A stretch of 64,000 bases of DNA from Psilocybe azurescens (lineage: Eukaryota > Basidiomycota > Agaricomycetes > Agaricales > Agrocybaceae). The stretch spans positions 1 to 64,000 of the forward strand of contig JAJIRX010000157.1 of NCBI GenBank assembly GCA_023853785.1, given 5' to 3'. Made by a program: the position numbers and the translations under genes. The notes beneath the pieces were generated by a model that was not told the DNA's origin, ran no database searches, and saw only the letters and a program-made list of their open reading frames with translations. Shown here in pieces: positions 33,764 to 44,407 of this stretch; position 1 is the stretch's first letter; every line of letters begins with the position of its first letter.

Positions 33764-35916
33764 ATGTCAGGGTATAACGACAACAACAACGACCACCACC
33801 CACCACCTCACTATCGCGCAGACGACGACGAGATGTATCCCCATTTTTCCGAAATGGAGCCCCGCTTAGACATGGGCCAATTTCCCACTTCGTCCTCCCA
33901 TATTCATCCGCACCCGCACCCGCACCCGCTATTCACCCGCCAGGAGAACATGAATTCCAACTCCAACCTCAATCGCTCTTTAGACCCGCAGGTTCTCTCC
34001 TCCCATCACTCTGTCTACCACTCGCCTCCCTCCTTTTCCAACATCCAAGACCAGATCCATACTCCTAACCAAGAATTGTCGCATGAATGGCCTCTTTACA
34101 ACCACACAGTGTCGCATAGTTTTGCACAACAAAACTCTAGTCTCAATTCAATCTCTTACAACCCTGCAGGATATCCGAGCACTTCGCCCTTCCCACCAAC
34201 GAGGCTATCACCACCGCCAGTACATGTTCAGTACAAAGGACCCAGCACTGTTCATAGTAGCATCAACGCTTCGTCATCCGCATTGGGTCATCGTCCAGTC
34301 CTGGCAGGTTCACTAGATCCTGCCACAGGGATATTCTATCGCACTCCGGAGCATCCACGACTACGGACAGCACAGGCATGCGAAAAGTGTCGCACGAGGA
34401 AAGCCAAAGTGCGTATATTACTGCCCCTTCACCCATCCATCAATGATATTGACACCTCATGGCATTGATTAAAAGTGCAGTGGCGAGCATCCTTCTTGTA
34501 AGCGATGTCTTACTCGCGGTCTAGTCTGCGAATACGCTAAAGAAGGCCGGGTGCGTGGACCTAACAAGACTAGTAAGTCAAGCAAGAATGGAGCGAGCGT
34601 TTCGACCACAAAGAAGAATTCAATAATCGCCAGCACTGCTTCTGCCGAAACCTCTGTCGTTTCGGGCCATTTCCATGAAGCAGGGAGACTACCGTCCCGT
34701 GCCCGTGCGGCGAGTGCGCACAGTAACAGTAGTGGGTCTTCGGAGCACCTCTCGGAGCACCTCCTTAATTCAACCGTAGTACGACACACAGCAGTACCCT
34801 CCGGCATGGAGGACCCCATTTCTCCTATCTTTTCGACAGACAGCAGGACAAATAGCGGACCTGGTAACAGACATTCGCGACGAGACTCTCTTTCCTTGAG
34901 TGAGCACAGATCGTCAAGGCCTCGTCCCCGGACTTGCAATTGGACACCGCTTCGAACTTGTTTCGGCTATCAGGAGGCAACGTTGGGAAGCCCGCCAATG
35001 TGACGAGGGATGTCTTATCATCAATGGGAGGGTTACTTCCTTCACCTTTCCAGCGACACCCTCCACAGCACGATACGTCTCACCATTATCATTCACAAGT
35101 CCGTGAAGGTCCTTTTGCTGTTGAAAACAGTGGCCATGTAACCGTACGTTCCTGTGTCTGATCCTCTAGTAACACCAGTTTAACCAACACAAATTAGCAT
35201 CCACACCAGCACCACGAGTTCGCCGAGCAAGTGAATCAGTCACAGATACATGGGTTCCAGCCGAGCGTTTATGCTCAAGTAAATCACCGCGGGTCGATGA
35301 ATTATTATGTCAATGGCAACAACGGTCGTGCCGATCACTCGCTGAGCCTGCTATCTCCCATACAGACAGCCGCTATCCACCACTCGAGCTCTAGCGATGT
35401 GCTGAACTCGGATGTCCCGCAAATGGGTGTTGACATCAGCGTGCCGGCAGACGAGTTTGTGTATCCCTCACCTGAGACATACGCCCATAAACAGCTGGGA
35501 CACCATGAACGTTTCCACCAGCGGTCATACGAACGAGGTGGGAGCAAGCAGCATGAAGAAGATAATATTTCCATGTATGTCCTTTTGACCGGAAATCGGA
35601 TGATAATGTATCGATTCAAGCTGATGAATAGCTTTTAAACAGTCCTTACACGTCAGTGACATTGCCAGGACAGACACCTCCCAGCTCGAGTTGTCTCGGC
35701 TCACCTCGCAACACTAGTGTGTGTGGAAGCGACAATACTGGGAGACGTACTGTGTGTCCTTCCATCAGTGCTTCGATGATACTCGCTGGAGGTGTCTCTG
35801 GGAATGCTAATGAGGCGTATGACCAGCAAAGCTTTCCAAGTCATCTCGTGCATGGAGATGGCAGCAGCTGTGATTTAAGCGTCGATAGGAACGAGCTTGG
35901 GCGCGAAGGGGTGTAG
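33764..35916 (+). CDS. Zn(II)2Cys6 fungal-type transcription factor
   Basis: The protein begins MSGYNDNNNDHHPPPH and has a long Ser/Pro/His-rich N-terminus with an alternating His-Pro run (HIHPHPHPHP). The binuclear zinc cluster reads ACEKCRTRKAK plus CSGEHPSCKRC and LVCEY, giving C-x2-C-x6-C-x6-C-x2-C-x6-C at residues about 206-232. An intron (34409-34475) splits the cluster between Lys and the third Cys. Two further introns follow (near 35144-35197 and 35576-35641), and the stop is TAG at 35914-35916. The rest is Ser-rich and lacks a recognisable fungal_trans middle-homology domain. One single-base frame break lies near 34890-34920. It should act in the nucleus as a DNA-binding regulator; targets are unknown. 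The central rather than N-terminal position of the cluster is notable. Confidence 0.82.
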
Positions 35917-38557
35917 GTTCGAATGGAAGCGAGTTCGATGCTGCAGAAAACGCGAGGAATGTTGTCGACCGACTGATGGGTCGGTATTGACTCACCGTTT
36001 TGGAATGAACAAAACATGCGTGGGTGCGCCGCCGGCCCAGGAGTAACATAATGCTCGTGACCTACTACGGTGCCTAATGGGACACGCGAACATACTCTCA
36101 ACGACGGTTGTCCATCGATACACTCCCATCCTGGACTGCCTGCGACTTGGAATTCTTTTCTCTTTTATTATTTGCAATTTTTTTTACGGCCCGGGTCGAG
36201 GGCCCTAGTCAGTATTTTCCACATCTCTACGATCCTTACTTAGGATTGATACATGGCTGGAACTCGGGACATTGTACCTATATTTCTTCTTTTCCTTCCC
36301 CGGTCATATTTTCTCTTCAATGCAGTTCTTCTATATAGACTAGTAGCAAAGGTAGCATAAGCGATGACCAGCATTTCGCATACATATTTTTGTTCTTTTT
36401 CCTCTATCACCGCGCTTTTAGATCGCATAGCTGGCAGGTATACTGTATGTACATTGTTAATAACTAGTAGGACAGTCTCATTAGTACGTGCTATTCACTA
36501 ATCAGGCCAAAGACTTTCGCATGTGAGAAAATCTTGAACTTTAAATAAAGGACCACGGCTTTCAGGACAGTCTGCTAAATTTGCTCCTGTTTAGAGTGAT
36601 AGGGACGACTGTATTGCTTCGCATTGCATTTGAATTGACGCCACAGGCCGTAGAGTATGAGCAGAGAGGTGCAAAGGAAGTCCGGTGTTCGTGAGGTGTG
36701 GGAAGGGCGAGGGTTTCCATTTTCTTGGTCCGGGAGTGGGGTTTCCGTCTATGTAAGATATAGAAACGGCAAGTACGGGACGAGTTCGCTTTTAGCTTTG
36801 TCGAATGGATGCACCAGGCAGACCTGGCACTCCGGTCGATGTAGGGCCTAATTTTCGGACCGGTGATGTTAGTAATGTCTTTTGCAATAAGACGTCGGAC
36901 TTTCGCCACAGAATTGATACTATTTCTGGTAGGAAAGGCAGAGATCGAGTGGATGTTGGGACCAGGAGCTTCGTCCAGGAATAGATTTGACCGCTTATTC
37001 CAAGGAAGGCATTTTATCATCGACGACACGACAATGAGACATGCTTGTGGCTCAAGGGAGATCGTCGATGGTGGCGCAAGCACCATCCACAGAGTTATCG
37101 CGCCTGAACAGGGGAGAATGCCAATAGAATCGCTGAAAAGGACCAGAGAAGGCACAGAAGGAGAGCACTATGCAGTCTAGATGATGCCTTGGAAATCAGC
37201 GGATGATTTCTTTTGGTCATGCCGACTTGTTTTGGGGTCAGCATGATTAATAGACTTTTGCAGGGTCCTTCAACTGTTCTGCGGAATTTTTCGAAATGAA
37301 ACTGGGGCGTAAACAAAGTGAAGCAGTTGCGATTCTAGTCTGGGAAAAGTGGAGTCCTACCAGTAATCTCGGTGAGATATGGCAGGCTGGGCCAATGACC
37401 TGGCCGTAAGATCCTTGGATAGGTAAATCGATCAAGGTTTAACGATTTAGATCATGCGGTGAACTAAATCACTGTACGTACGAAATGCTTGTGGCAAAGG
37501 CTTGTATATCATTGACAAATCATTGATTCTGACGCGTTCTCGTCGGTGAAGAGCTCCAACCAACTTACCAGACCTCAAGTCAACGTCAACTACTTTAGCG
37601 GCGACACCTATCCCGACATTCAAGTAGTCAACTCAGGCGGTCCACTGCACCGCTCAGGGGACCGGTTCAGCGTCACTGTAGCTCAGAGGACGTCGTTCTC
37701 ATGCTATTCTCATGCGACGCTACAGTTCACTCTCTACGGGACTGACACTGACAATACTATGAGCAGCCGTACTCGACTTGTACCTGAAAATACCTCTCGA
37801 GGGGCCAATGCAGCGTGGTAGACATAGATTCGGAGAAATTTTCAATTATTCGCTCACCCCGTTGGAACTACTGCCATGCTAATGAAGCGGGGTCTATGCG
37901 GGTAGTAGTTTTTCTTCTTCCCTTGAATTAATGAAGTATCTCATATCTTGGAGTCTTTCATTATGACCTTCAACTTCAAGGCGTTGTTTATTCTCAGCAA
38001 AGGATTTACGCCACGACGAACATTCGCATGGTTGATGCTTCGATCATGCCATTGCAAGTTAACATTCATCTGTCGGCTGCGCTGTGTGGTGTCTCGGAGA
38101 AGGCCGCTGATCAAAGCAACTCATTAAAGCGAAAAGCGATGTGTATGAAAATCAACTTCGCTTGGATTTCGGTATATCCATTGGTTCGTCGGTATATAAA
38201 AACGGATCACTGCTTGTATTTGTCTTACGCCTTCCTTCATGTCAAAATCATTGTACTGGTTCATTGTCACAAGTTTTTCTCTGAGACTCAGGGCACTATC
38301 GATAGCTGACAAGTTATATATATAATATTGAGGTGCGTACTCCAAAGACTAATATTTGATTCAAGTTTCTCGTTTTTCAAGTACGAATGAAGAGCCTATG
38401 CGAAGAACTATGATAAGAGTCTAGAGTACAATGACGTTACAAAAGGAAGATGAGGAATTAGTATGAACGAATCGAAGGCGTACGTTTTCATGATGTAATG
38501 AAAGCGACTACGGATAATAGTCCAAATAAGACTCCAAAAGAGCTGACGGCTGCGAAG
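35917..38557. other. Downstream and intergenic sequence, one weak frame
   Basis: 36100-36420 looks like 3' untranslated, pyrimidine-rich sequence. A minus-strand frame of 197 codons at 36562-37155 is the longest here. Its composition is irregular, the opposite strand is also open over part of it, and no motif is visible. Nothing else in the interval is convincing. Confidence 0.4.
36562..37155 (-). CDS. Weak hypothetical open frame, 197 codons
   Basis: The frame starts MPSLVLFSDSIG and is rich in Ser, Ile and Lys. It has no recognised domain, signal peptide or intron evidence. It is listed for its length only; a chance frame in AT-balanced DNA is the main alternative. Confidence 0.2.
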   Translation of the reverse strand: MPSLVLFSDSIGILPCSGAITLWMVLAPPSTISLEPQACLIVVSSMIKCLPWNKRSNLFLDEAPGPNIHSISAFPTRNSINSVAKVRRLIAKDITNITGPKIRPYIDRSARSAWCIHSTKLKANSSRTCRFYILHRRKPHSRTKKMETLALPTPHEHRTSFAPLCSYSTACGVNSNAMRSNTVVPITLNRSKFSRLS

Positions 38558-39460
38558 CTATTCTATATATCGTGGTGGGTAAGAATGAGTGCGATCTGGG
38601 GAGAGGACAACAACAGTAAACGTGGGATGCTTTAGACGGTGCGTAATGATGCTGTTCGATAATAGAACATCAGTAATTGTCAGCTTCTCGAGTCGAGGTA
38701 ACAGTTTAAGCGTGTTGTCGACCTGGCGAGAGATGTCAAGGTACTCTGCGATTGGAATTCGTTGCCTGCACACACTGCTCCCAACACAAAGTCGGAGTTC
38801 TCGTAGAGAAACCTGTTTCTGCAGCAGCCAAAATATTTTCCCCCTCTTCTGAGAGTCTGATAAGAGAATGTCCTCCGGGATAGCGATCGTGGTGAGTTTG
38901 GACGATTCCAGAATATGGAAAAATTGAGCAAATAATGATCGGGCGTGCTTCTTAAAATATTCGGAATTGCGGGCGTCCATTATAGTAAGTTTGATTGGTA
39001 TTGTGCCTCTGAAAGGTCGCGTGGAAACGAGGGATGGTTGGAGGTGGTCTGCGGGAAGAATTATAGACCATCTTGGATTGTCAAATGAATCGGAGTTGTA
39101 CTGCAATGCGGCAATTTCCGTTTTGAAGTCCGAATCCCAGACGCAGAGTTGATTTGCTCTATACGTCCACGTCGTTTGACCAGGGTGAATGTACCTTGTT
39201 ACTACGGCTATAATGTTGTCCGTAAAGGCTGTGCGATGGAATATCACACAGATGTATTCCAGACGTAGAACAAGGCATGTTTCCAAAAATAGCTCAAGGC
39301 CTGCTATACTGGTAGCATAGGCGTGAGGTCCTATAAGGATTCGGAGTGTCGGTTGTGGAAAGGAGGGGAGGGCGAGAGGGCAAAGACATCCCTTCAGGCC
39401 ATCCGAAATTAACTGTGTGGTCGATACCCGGACGCACAGAGAGGGCTGGGAGCATCCACC
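38558..39460 (-). CDS. Hypothetical protein resembling the C-terminal part of Agaricomycete F-box/LRR-like proteins
   Basis: An uninterrupted frame runs from about 39460 (LCVRVSTTQLISDGLKG) through LRILIGPHAYATSIAGLELF and EYFKKHARSLFAQFF to a stop at 38558 after SYPPRYIE. Alternating hydrophobic segments such as LRELRLCVG and LLPRLEKLTITDVLLSN resemble the leucine-rich C-terminal halves of the many F-box-like proteins of this group. No F-box itself is visible upstream, and an ATG start could not be fixed, so the 5' end is probably spliced or missing. Role is unknown; substrate recognition in a ubiquitin ligase is only an analogy. Confidence 0.42.
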   Translation of the reverse strand, partial: GGCSQPSLCVRVSTTQLISDGLKGCLCPLALPSFPQPTLRILIGPHAYATSIAGLELFLETCLVLRLEYICVIFHRTAFTDNIIAVVTRYIHPGQTTWTYRANQLCVWDSDFKTEIAALQYNSDSFDNPRWSIILPADHLQPSLVSTRPFRGTIPIKLTIMDARNSEYFKKHARSLFAQFFHILESSKLTTIAIPEDILLSDSQKRGKIFWLLQKQVSLRELRLCVGSSVCRQRIPIAEYLDISRQVDNTLKLLPRLEKLTITDVLLSNSIITHRLKHPTFTVVVLSPDRTHSYPPRYIE

Positions 39461-41057
39461 AGATACCTGCGAGGCTGAAGGTCTGCCATTTCCCCCAATT
39501 TCGGTGGGGACTATGTCCTACCCTCAAGCTGGTCAAAAACTTCGTTGCTATCCATGTCAGGGTATAGGGTATGACTTGTCAAATCTCTGTCAAGAAATTT
39601 ATACTCCGGTCACAAAGCTGTACCATTGTTTCAATCGAGCATTTTTATGAGCACGGTAACAAGGCAGTATCAGGAGATGCCGTTGCGTTTTTATGAAGTC
39701 AGAGAGTAGAGCGGGCGATATAACCAGCCCAGAAATTTTGCGTTCATGTCTTTGCGCATTCTGACTTGTAAAAGATAATATGAGCATATGTTTGTCTATG
39801 GTACACAGCACTATTCCGGACTGTTGATAACAAAATGTAATCGGGTAAGGCATAGTAAATGAATCAGTCACATGTGATTCGCAGAAGTACAAAGGAAGTG
39901 GAGAGAGTAGAGAAAAGCCACTGGAAAATAGAAGCTTCTAGACATCCCGAGAGATAATTCGTAATCATAGGGCTGTGATGTCTTGCAAACTAATTCTTGA
40001 CCACATTGCTTTAAAGATCCAATTCGGATCTAAAATAGACAGAACCTGCACTGAAGCCATGTCTGATTGCAGAAAGATGTATAACCTAAATGATTTTGAG
40101 GATCGCCTCATCCATCACAGCCTCACCCCCTGCAACAGTAACCTTTGGTTTAAATTACCTAGCTATAACGTCAACGGCTCCCTGATCAGAATAAGACTCG
40201 GCAGGCTATTCATGGGCACACTGTTCAATAGTTCTATTCGAAGCTTATGAGATGCAGACAATGGGAGATAAATAATTGATATATTGCGCAGTACTGCAAG
40301 CAATATGGCATATAAGCTTACTCTGCCTAATCGGGGTCCAGTTATCTTGCCTGAAGGCTGGTCATGAAAATGGAAGTCAATGAAATGGATCATAGCCCCT
40401 ATCAGGACGCGTTCGCATCAGACCGTGTCACATTGGTCATATAATATTTGTAAATCAAATGGCACCTCTGTGGCACCTCTTGAAGCTTCAATTGCTTCTC
40501 CTTGTTTCTCTCATTGGATAAAACAGGGTGTGTCTTGTCGAATTGGGGATGCCGGACACCCAATTATAAGTTTACTCCTTAAAGAAACCCTTCATTGTTT
40601 TTCTCCTTTACCTGCTTGATCCCTACAATGAAAGATCTGGACTTCTCAGCTAGTGAGCTTTTCAGGTCTCTAATTATCCCCCGCGGCGACTGTGCTCTCT
40701 AGTAATTCTATATAACTTACTCGAGATGAAATCTCTTGCACAAATATAGGGACAGATCTCGCAAATATCAAGTTTCTTCTACCAGCAATACTGGTAATTT
40801 TTACCTCTCCCCAGGGTTCCACACCGCCTCGCCTAAGGTTATTAATGCATTCTTCGCCAGATCTCCATTTTACGATTTCAGCCACTGCCGCTGGGGGTGA
40901 CTTCCACACAAAGAAAAAACAAACTGAGGGCGATGGAACACGTGGAACAGTCGATTAAACCTAATTTATGTCTGCCTCATTACACCGCCAGGCAGTGGGC
41001 CATGGGCGCAATTTGGATCATTAAATGACTCGAGAGACGCATTGTCAGTTCTGAACG
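39461..41057. other. Intergenic, no gene seen
   Basis: Short open frames at 39975-40250 (plus) and 40163-40393 (minus) overlap and lack motifs. The right part should contain upstream sequence of the family member that starts at 41149. Confidence 0.4.
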
Positions 41058-41064
41058 TATAAAA
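41058..41064 (+). promoter_or_regulatory. TATA box of family member A
   Basis: TATAAAA lies 91 bp upstream of the ATG at 41149. Comparable TATAAAA elements sit 81-107 bp upstream of family members B and C. Confidence 0.55.
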
Positions 41065-41148
41065 CCAGGCTGGGAAGAGAAACTCCAACTAACACCTCTC
41101 TAGCTGACCACGACAACTACCACATACCTCCCCCAAAACTTCTTCAGA

Positions 41149-41878
41149 ATGTCGCAGGACCTGGTTAACATGACCTCTTCCTACGCACTCCTTCCCGGTG
41201 AAACCATTTTTACCTTTATCCCCACGGGACCCCATGTAAATAAGCGGCGTTCCCAAACAGTCGTGATAGGCTCCGACCCTGCACACGGAGACATCATGCG
41301 AGCTGTTGTCGAAGATATCAAGAACAAGGCCATTCTCAGTCCTCCTGTAGAGGCGTTAACCATAGTTACATACACGCCCATCTGGAAGAACGACCTAGCT
41401 TGGGGCATCGGAAATGCTATACCCCAGGGTGTTTTTGTAACAGAAATTCGTCTTATAGACCTTTAGAAACGATGGCTCGAAAGATCCTTGGTTTTCTTTC
41501 GTGGATGCTCTCTCCTTGGTTCCCCCTCGCACTCGACAGTATTGTTTCCCATGGATTATCTCTGCGAGAACGGGTCTCGGAGCTTAACCATTTTCCGCGC
41601 AGTGGAATCGATGGTCAACCTTCGGACAATCTTTGTACTTCCCCGGTCGACGAAGATCTATTTTTGACCAACCGTGTCCAATACATAGATGCTCTCATTT
41701 TGATCTTTGGTGCTGTTCACGGACTACGCGAAGTATATCTTCCAGCGAGTTGCCTGGGCATCCTATCAAAGGAAGACCAAAAGGATATCTCTCTGGCATT
41801 GACTCGGACAAGCGAAGACGGTACATCAGCGCGTCCGGCGATTATCTACGAACTTCAAAAATACACTAAAGATTATGG
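41149..41878 (+). pseudogene. Uncharacterised family of about 230 residues, member A (nonsense codon and frame break)
   Basis: The start MSQDLVNMTSSYALLPGE is followed by DPAHGDIMRAVVEDI, LSPPVEALTIVTY, QGVFVTEIRLIDL, then a TAG at 41464-41466 where member D has CAG (Gln) in LQKRWLEKSLVSF. After it the same frame continues as SLVFFRGCSLLGSPSH and FPMDYLCENG. A single-base shift near 41650 leads to NRVQYIDALILIFGAVHGL and LSKEDQKDISLALTRT. The family shares a HxDHGD block, a PP(V/I)E(A/V/S)L strand, an F(V)TE(I/V)R block and a (Q/R)Y(M/I)DALI block. No known domain was recognised and function is unknown. It lies convergent with FMO gene 1, a layout mirrored by member B and FMO gene 2. The nonsense codon is a substitution, so decay is more likely here than elsewhere. 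Confidence 0.6.
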
Positions 41879-42124
41879 TATGTCTTGGCCACTTGCTTCG
41901 TGTAGAACTTTCGTACATAAAATAGATCTGTACAGAAAGTCTTCTAAACCATCAACCTTCGTTCCCGTCCTCCCCTCGAGTTTGTATGCCATGGTATGTC
42001 ACGAATGCATGTTTTATATGTATTTTTGCCCTTCGCTACCTCACTTTTTCACATTTGTATACCTCACACATCATACCCATACACCGTTTACAATTCCAAT
42101 TAACGACTTTAATGACATTTTATT

Positions 42125-43679
42125 TTAAATGCTATTAGTCCGCGACTTTGCGTACTGTAAAGCATTAAGTTTCTTCCCGTACATCGCCTCCCTTAGTGCC
42201 GTGCGCTCGTCATTCCACACCGGCAGGATTTTTCCTAGCTCTGGCCGCGCTTTCACAATATCCTCTCTAAGCTGCCTGGCATATTCCTGCTCGGTCGGCC
42301 CCAGTACGTTGTACACCACCAACGAGGAAGGGTTTTCTATCCCTTGTCGCCATTTATCGATGGAAGCCAGTCTCTCTCGCTCATATGTCAATCTTCCGTC
42401 AGATGTGTTGGGATATGGAGTTTCTCCCAACCATGCTAAGACGATCCACGTGCTCACAACGTCTGCAATGGTGAAAGGGGTGTAGACCACAGGCACGCCG
42501 ACGAAGGCCAAAGAGGGGTTATAGGCATACATGATATGTCGGTGAAGGGAAGGTACTCGGTGGGGGCTAGTATTTTCAGAGGCCATGGGCGAAAGACTCT
42601 TTCCCGATTCCCCGAGTACATGGATAAAGCTTGGGAGTGGTCGGTATCCCGTACCAACTTGCACGGTATCCAGATCAGTGAGGAGGGTACCATCACACAG
42701 CAGTGCGTCGAATTTGTCGCCTTCTGAGGTTGTTTTGAGGAGATATTTGGAGACTCGTGCGACCGACTTTATACGTTTATCTGGAAGGCTAACGAAGATC
42801 GGGAAAGCAGGGCGGCGGATGCTCTGATACACTGGACCACTGGCTATAGGCGCGAGCTGGGATGCTATATCATTCGACGAATTAGCGTTTCCGATAACCA
42901 GTGCTTTCTATAGTTTTATCAGAATCGACCGATGTCCAAGTCCGTTCGAACCTAGTACGCACTTTGCCGTCGTATCCCTGTGGACCTCGCCATGATTTCG
43001 CATGTTTGGCCAGTCCTCGTTTCCTGAGCTCTTCCAAACCTTCCGTCGCTGGCCAAACAGGATTATCGTACCATCCAACAGCAACAACAACTGCATCCCA
43101 TAGCTCTTCCTCCTCCTTGCCACCCGCATTCCAATCCCTCGAAGTAACTCTCCACCCACGCTGGTTCGGAAGCTCGTCGACTCGTGCGACCTCCCTATTT
43201 AGTTTGATTGCTCCTGACTGGATATACGGAAAGGCGAATTTCTGAAGGTACTCATTGGTTTCTTTCAGTGTCGGGAATGGTTGATGAGGTGTCGAGGGAG
43301 GTTCGGGAAATGGACAATCAGAGAAGCTGAGGAACTCAGGAAGGACATTGCCTATCAGTCCCTGGTAAGCAGGAGATGGCCATCGAGGACTTTTGCTGGC
43401 GGATTTTGAGCTAGTCGGGTCGTCGAAATGCCTACATAGTAAGAATCGAGCATTTTGTTACCGAGTAATCAGCATTCGGGGACTGGAATAACGAAGTAAA
43501 CCATATCTTACGCACCATACCCCTCCAATGTTGTCTCTTCTCTCAAAGAGCTCAACGTGCTCGAATTGACCGCGTTCCTTTAAATTTCGAAGAGATACGA
43601 GCCCCGTGGGACCACCTCCGATAACAAGGACTCGCTTGGGAATATGCAGGGTTGATGATGGGAATGAGGAGATTGCCAT
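42125..43679 (-). CDS. Flavin-containing monooxygenase-like protein, gene 1
   Basis: Three exons give about 475 residues. The FAD-binding motif is VLVIGGGPTGLVSLRNL near the N-terminus, followed by VELFERRDNIGGVW. The second nucleotide-binding site LVIGNANSSNDIASQLAP replaces the more usual GxSxSG form. In between lie WDAVVVAVGWYDNPVWP and KHAKSWRGP, which occupies the place of the FMO signature. PSLAFVGVP and ADVVSTWIVLAWLGETPYP follow near the end. Introns are at about 43437-43510 and 42908-42962, and the stop is at 42125. Members use NADPH and oxygen to oxygenate soft nucleophiles (N or S) or carbonyls; the substrate here is unknown. The frame is intact. It is a paralogue of the gene at 49.4-50.9 kb, in opposite orientation. 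Confidence 0.85.
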
Positions 43680-44407
43680 TGTCAGAACTATACAGGATGA
43701 CGAGAAAAGGGTATTCAAGTTTCAAGCAGTCCGACGTAAAAGCAGTAGAACAAAATATCGATGTGGTGGTTTTAAGTACTGGTGAAATAGGTACCCCTTA
43801 GTTTGTAGTGATAATGTCGAGCTGGGCAGGGATAAAAACGAAGACTACTTGGTCTGGACACGGACATGGACTGAGCGATATACATCATGGTTGAGGAAGA
43901 AAGGCGGCATCCTTTGCCAGACCAATAACCAAGGATGTCGTAATAGGTCTTGGTAAACACGCAAGCGCGCATCAGGCCGCCCCTATCATCAACGAGCAAC
44001 ATAAGGCGTCTGAAGACTGAAAGGCTTCGTCATTGGTTTTTAATTGAATCTTGATTATCGCGAAGACGAGGATATTTAAAGACAGAGAAGAAAGAGAATC
44101 TATTACGCTTGGCGATTGTCTCTGGCTTATGGTATCAATTGATTCAGACCATGTTCAAATGTTCCTTGATTAAGTTACAAGTATAGGGGCTCTGTCCGAT
44201 CAAGAACGAGATTGAAGTCCGCCTGTGTGTCCCCCACCAAACAAAGAGGAAAGACAATCAAATGGCATTCGAAGATAAACTTGAAGTCGTGATTGCAATG
44301 ACGACAAAAATGACAGAACTGAAGAAGAACAAAGGAGGAAAAATCCGACCGAGTTGCAGGGGGTGTAACGGAAGATTTTGAAAAACAGCATCCTCACTAT
44401 TTTAACG
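43680..44407. other. Intergenic between FMO gene 1 and the kinase gene
   Basis: No coding frame is convincing. The segment should hold the promoter of FMO gene 1 (reading left) and the 3' flank of the kinase. Confidence 0.4.

Noticed and set aside
39975..40393. Overlapping plus and minus frames of 76-91 codons
   Set aside because: Both strands are open, there are no motifs and no splice signals fit.
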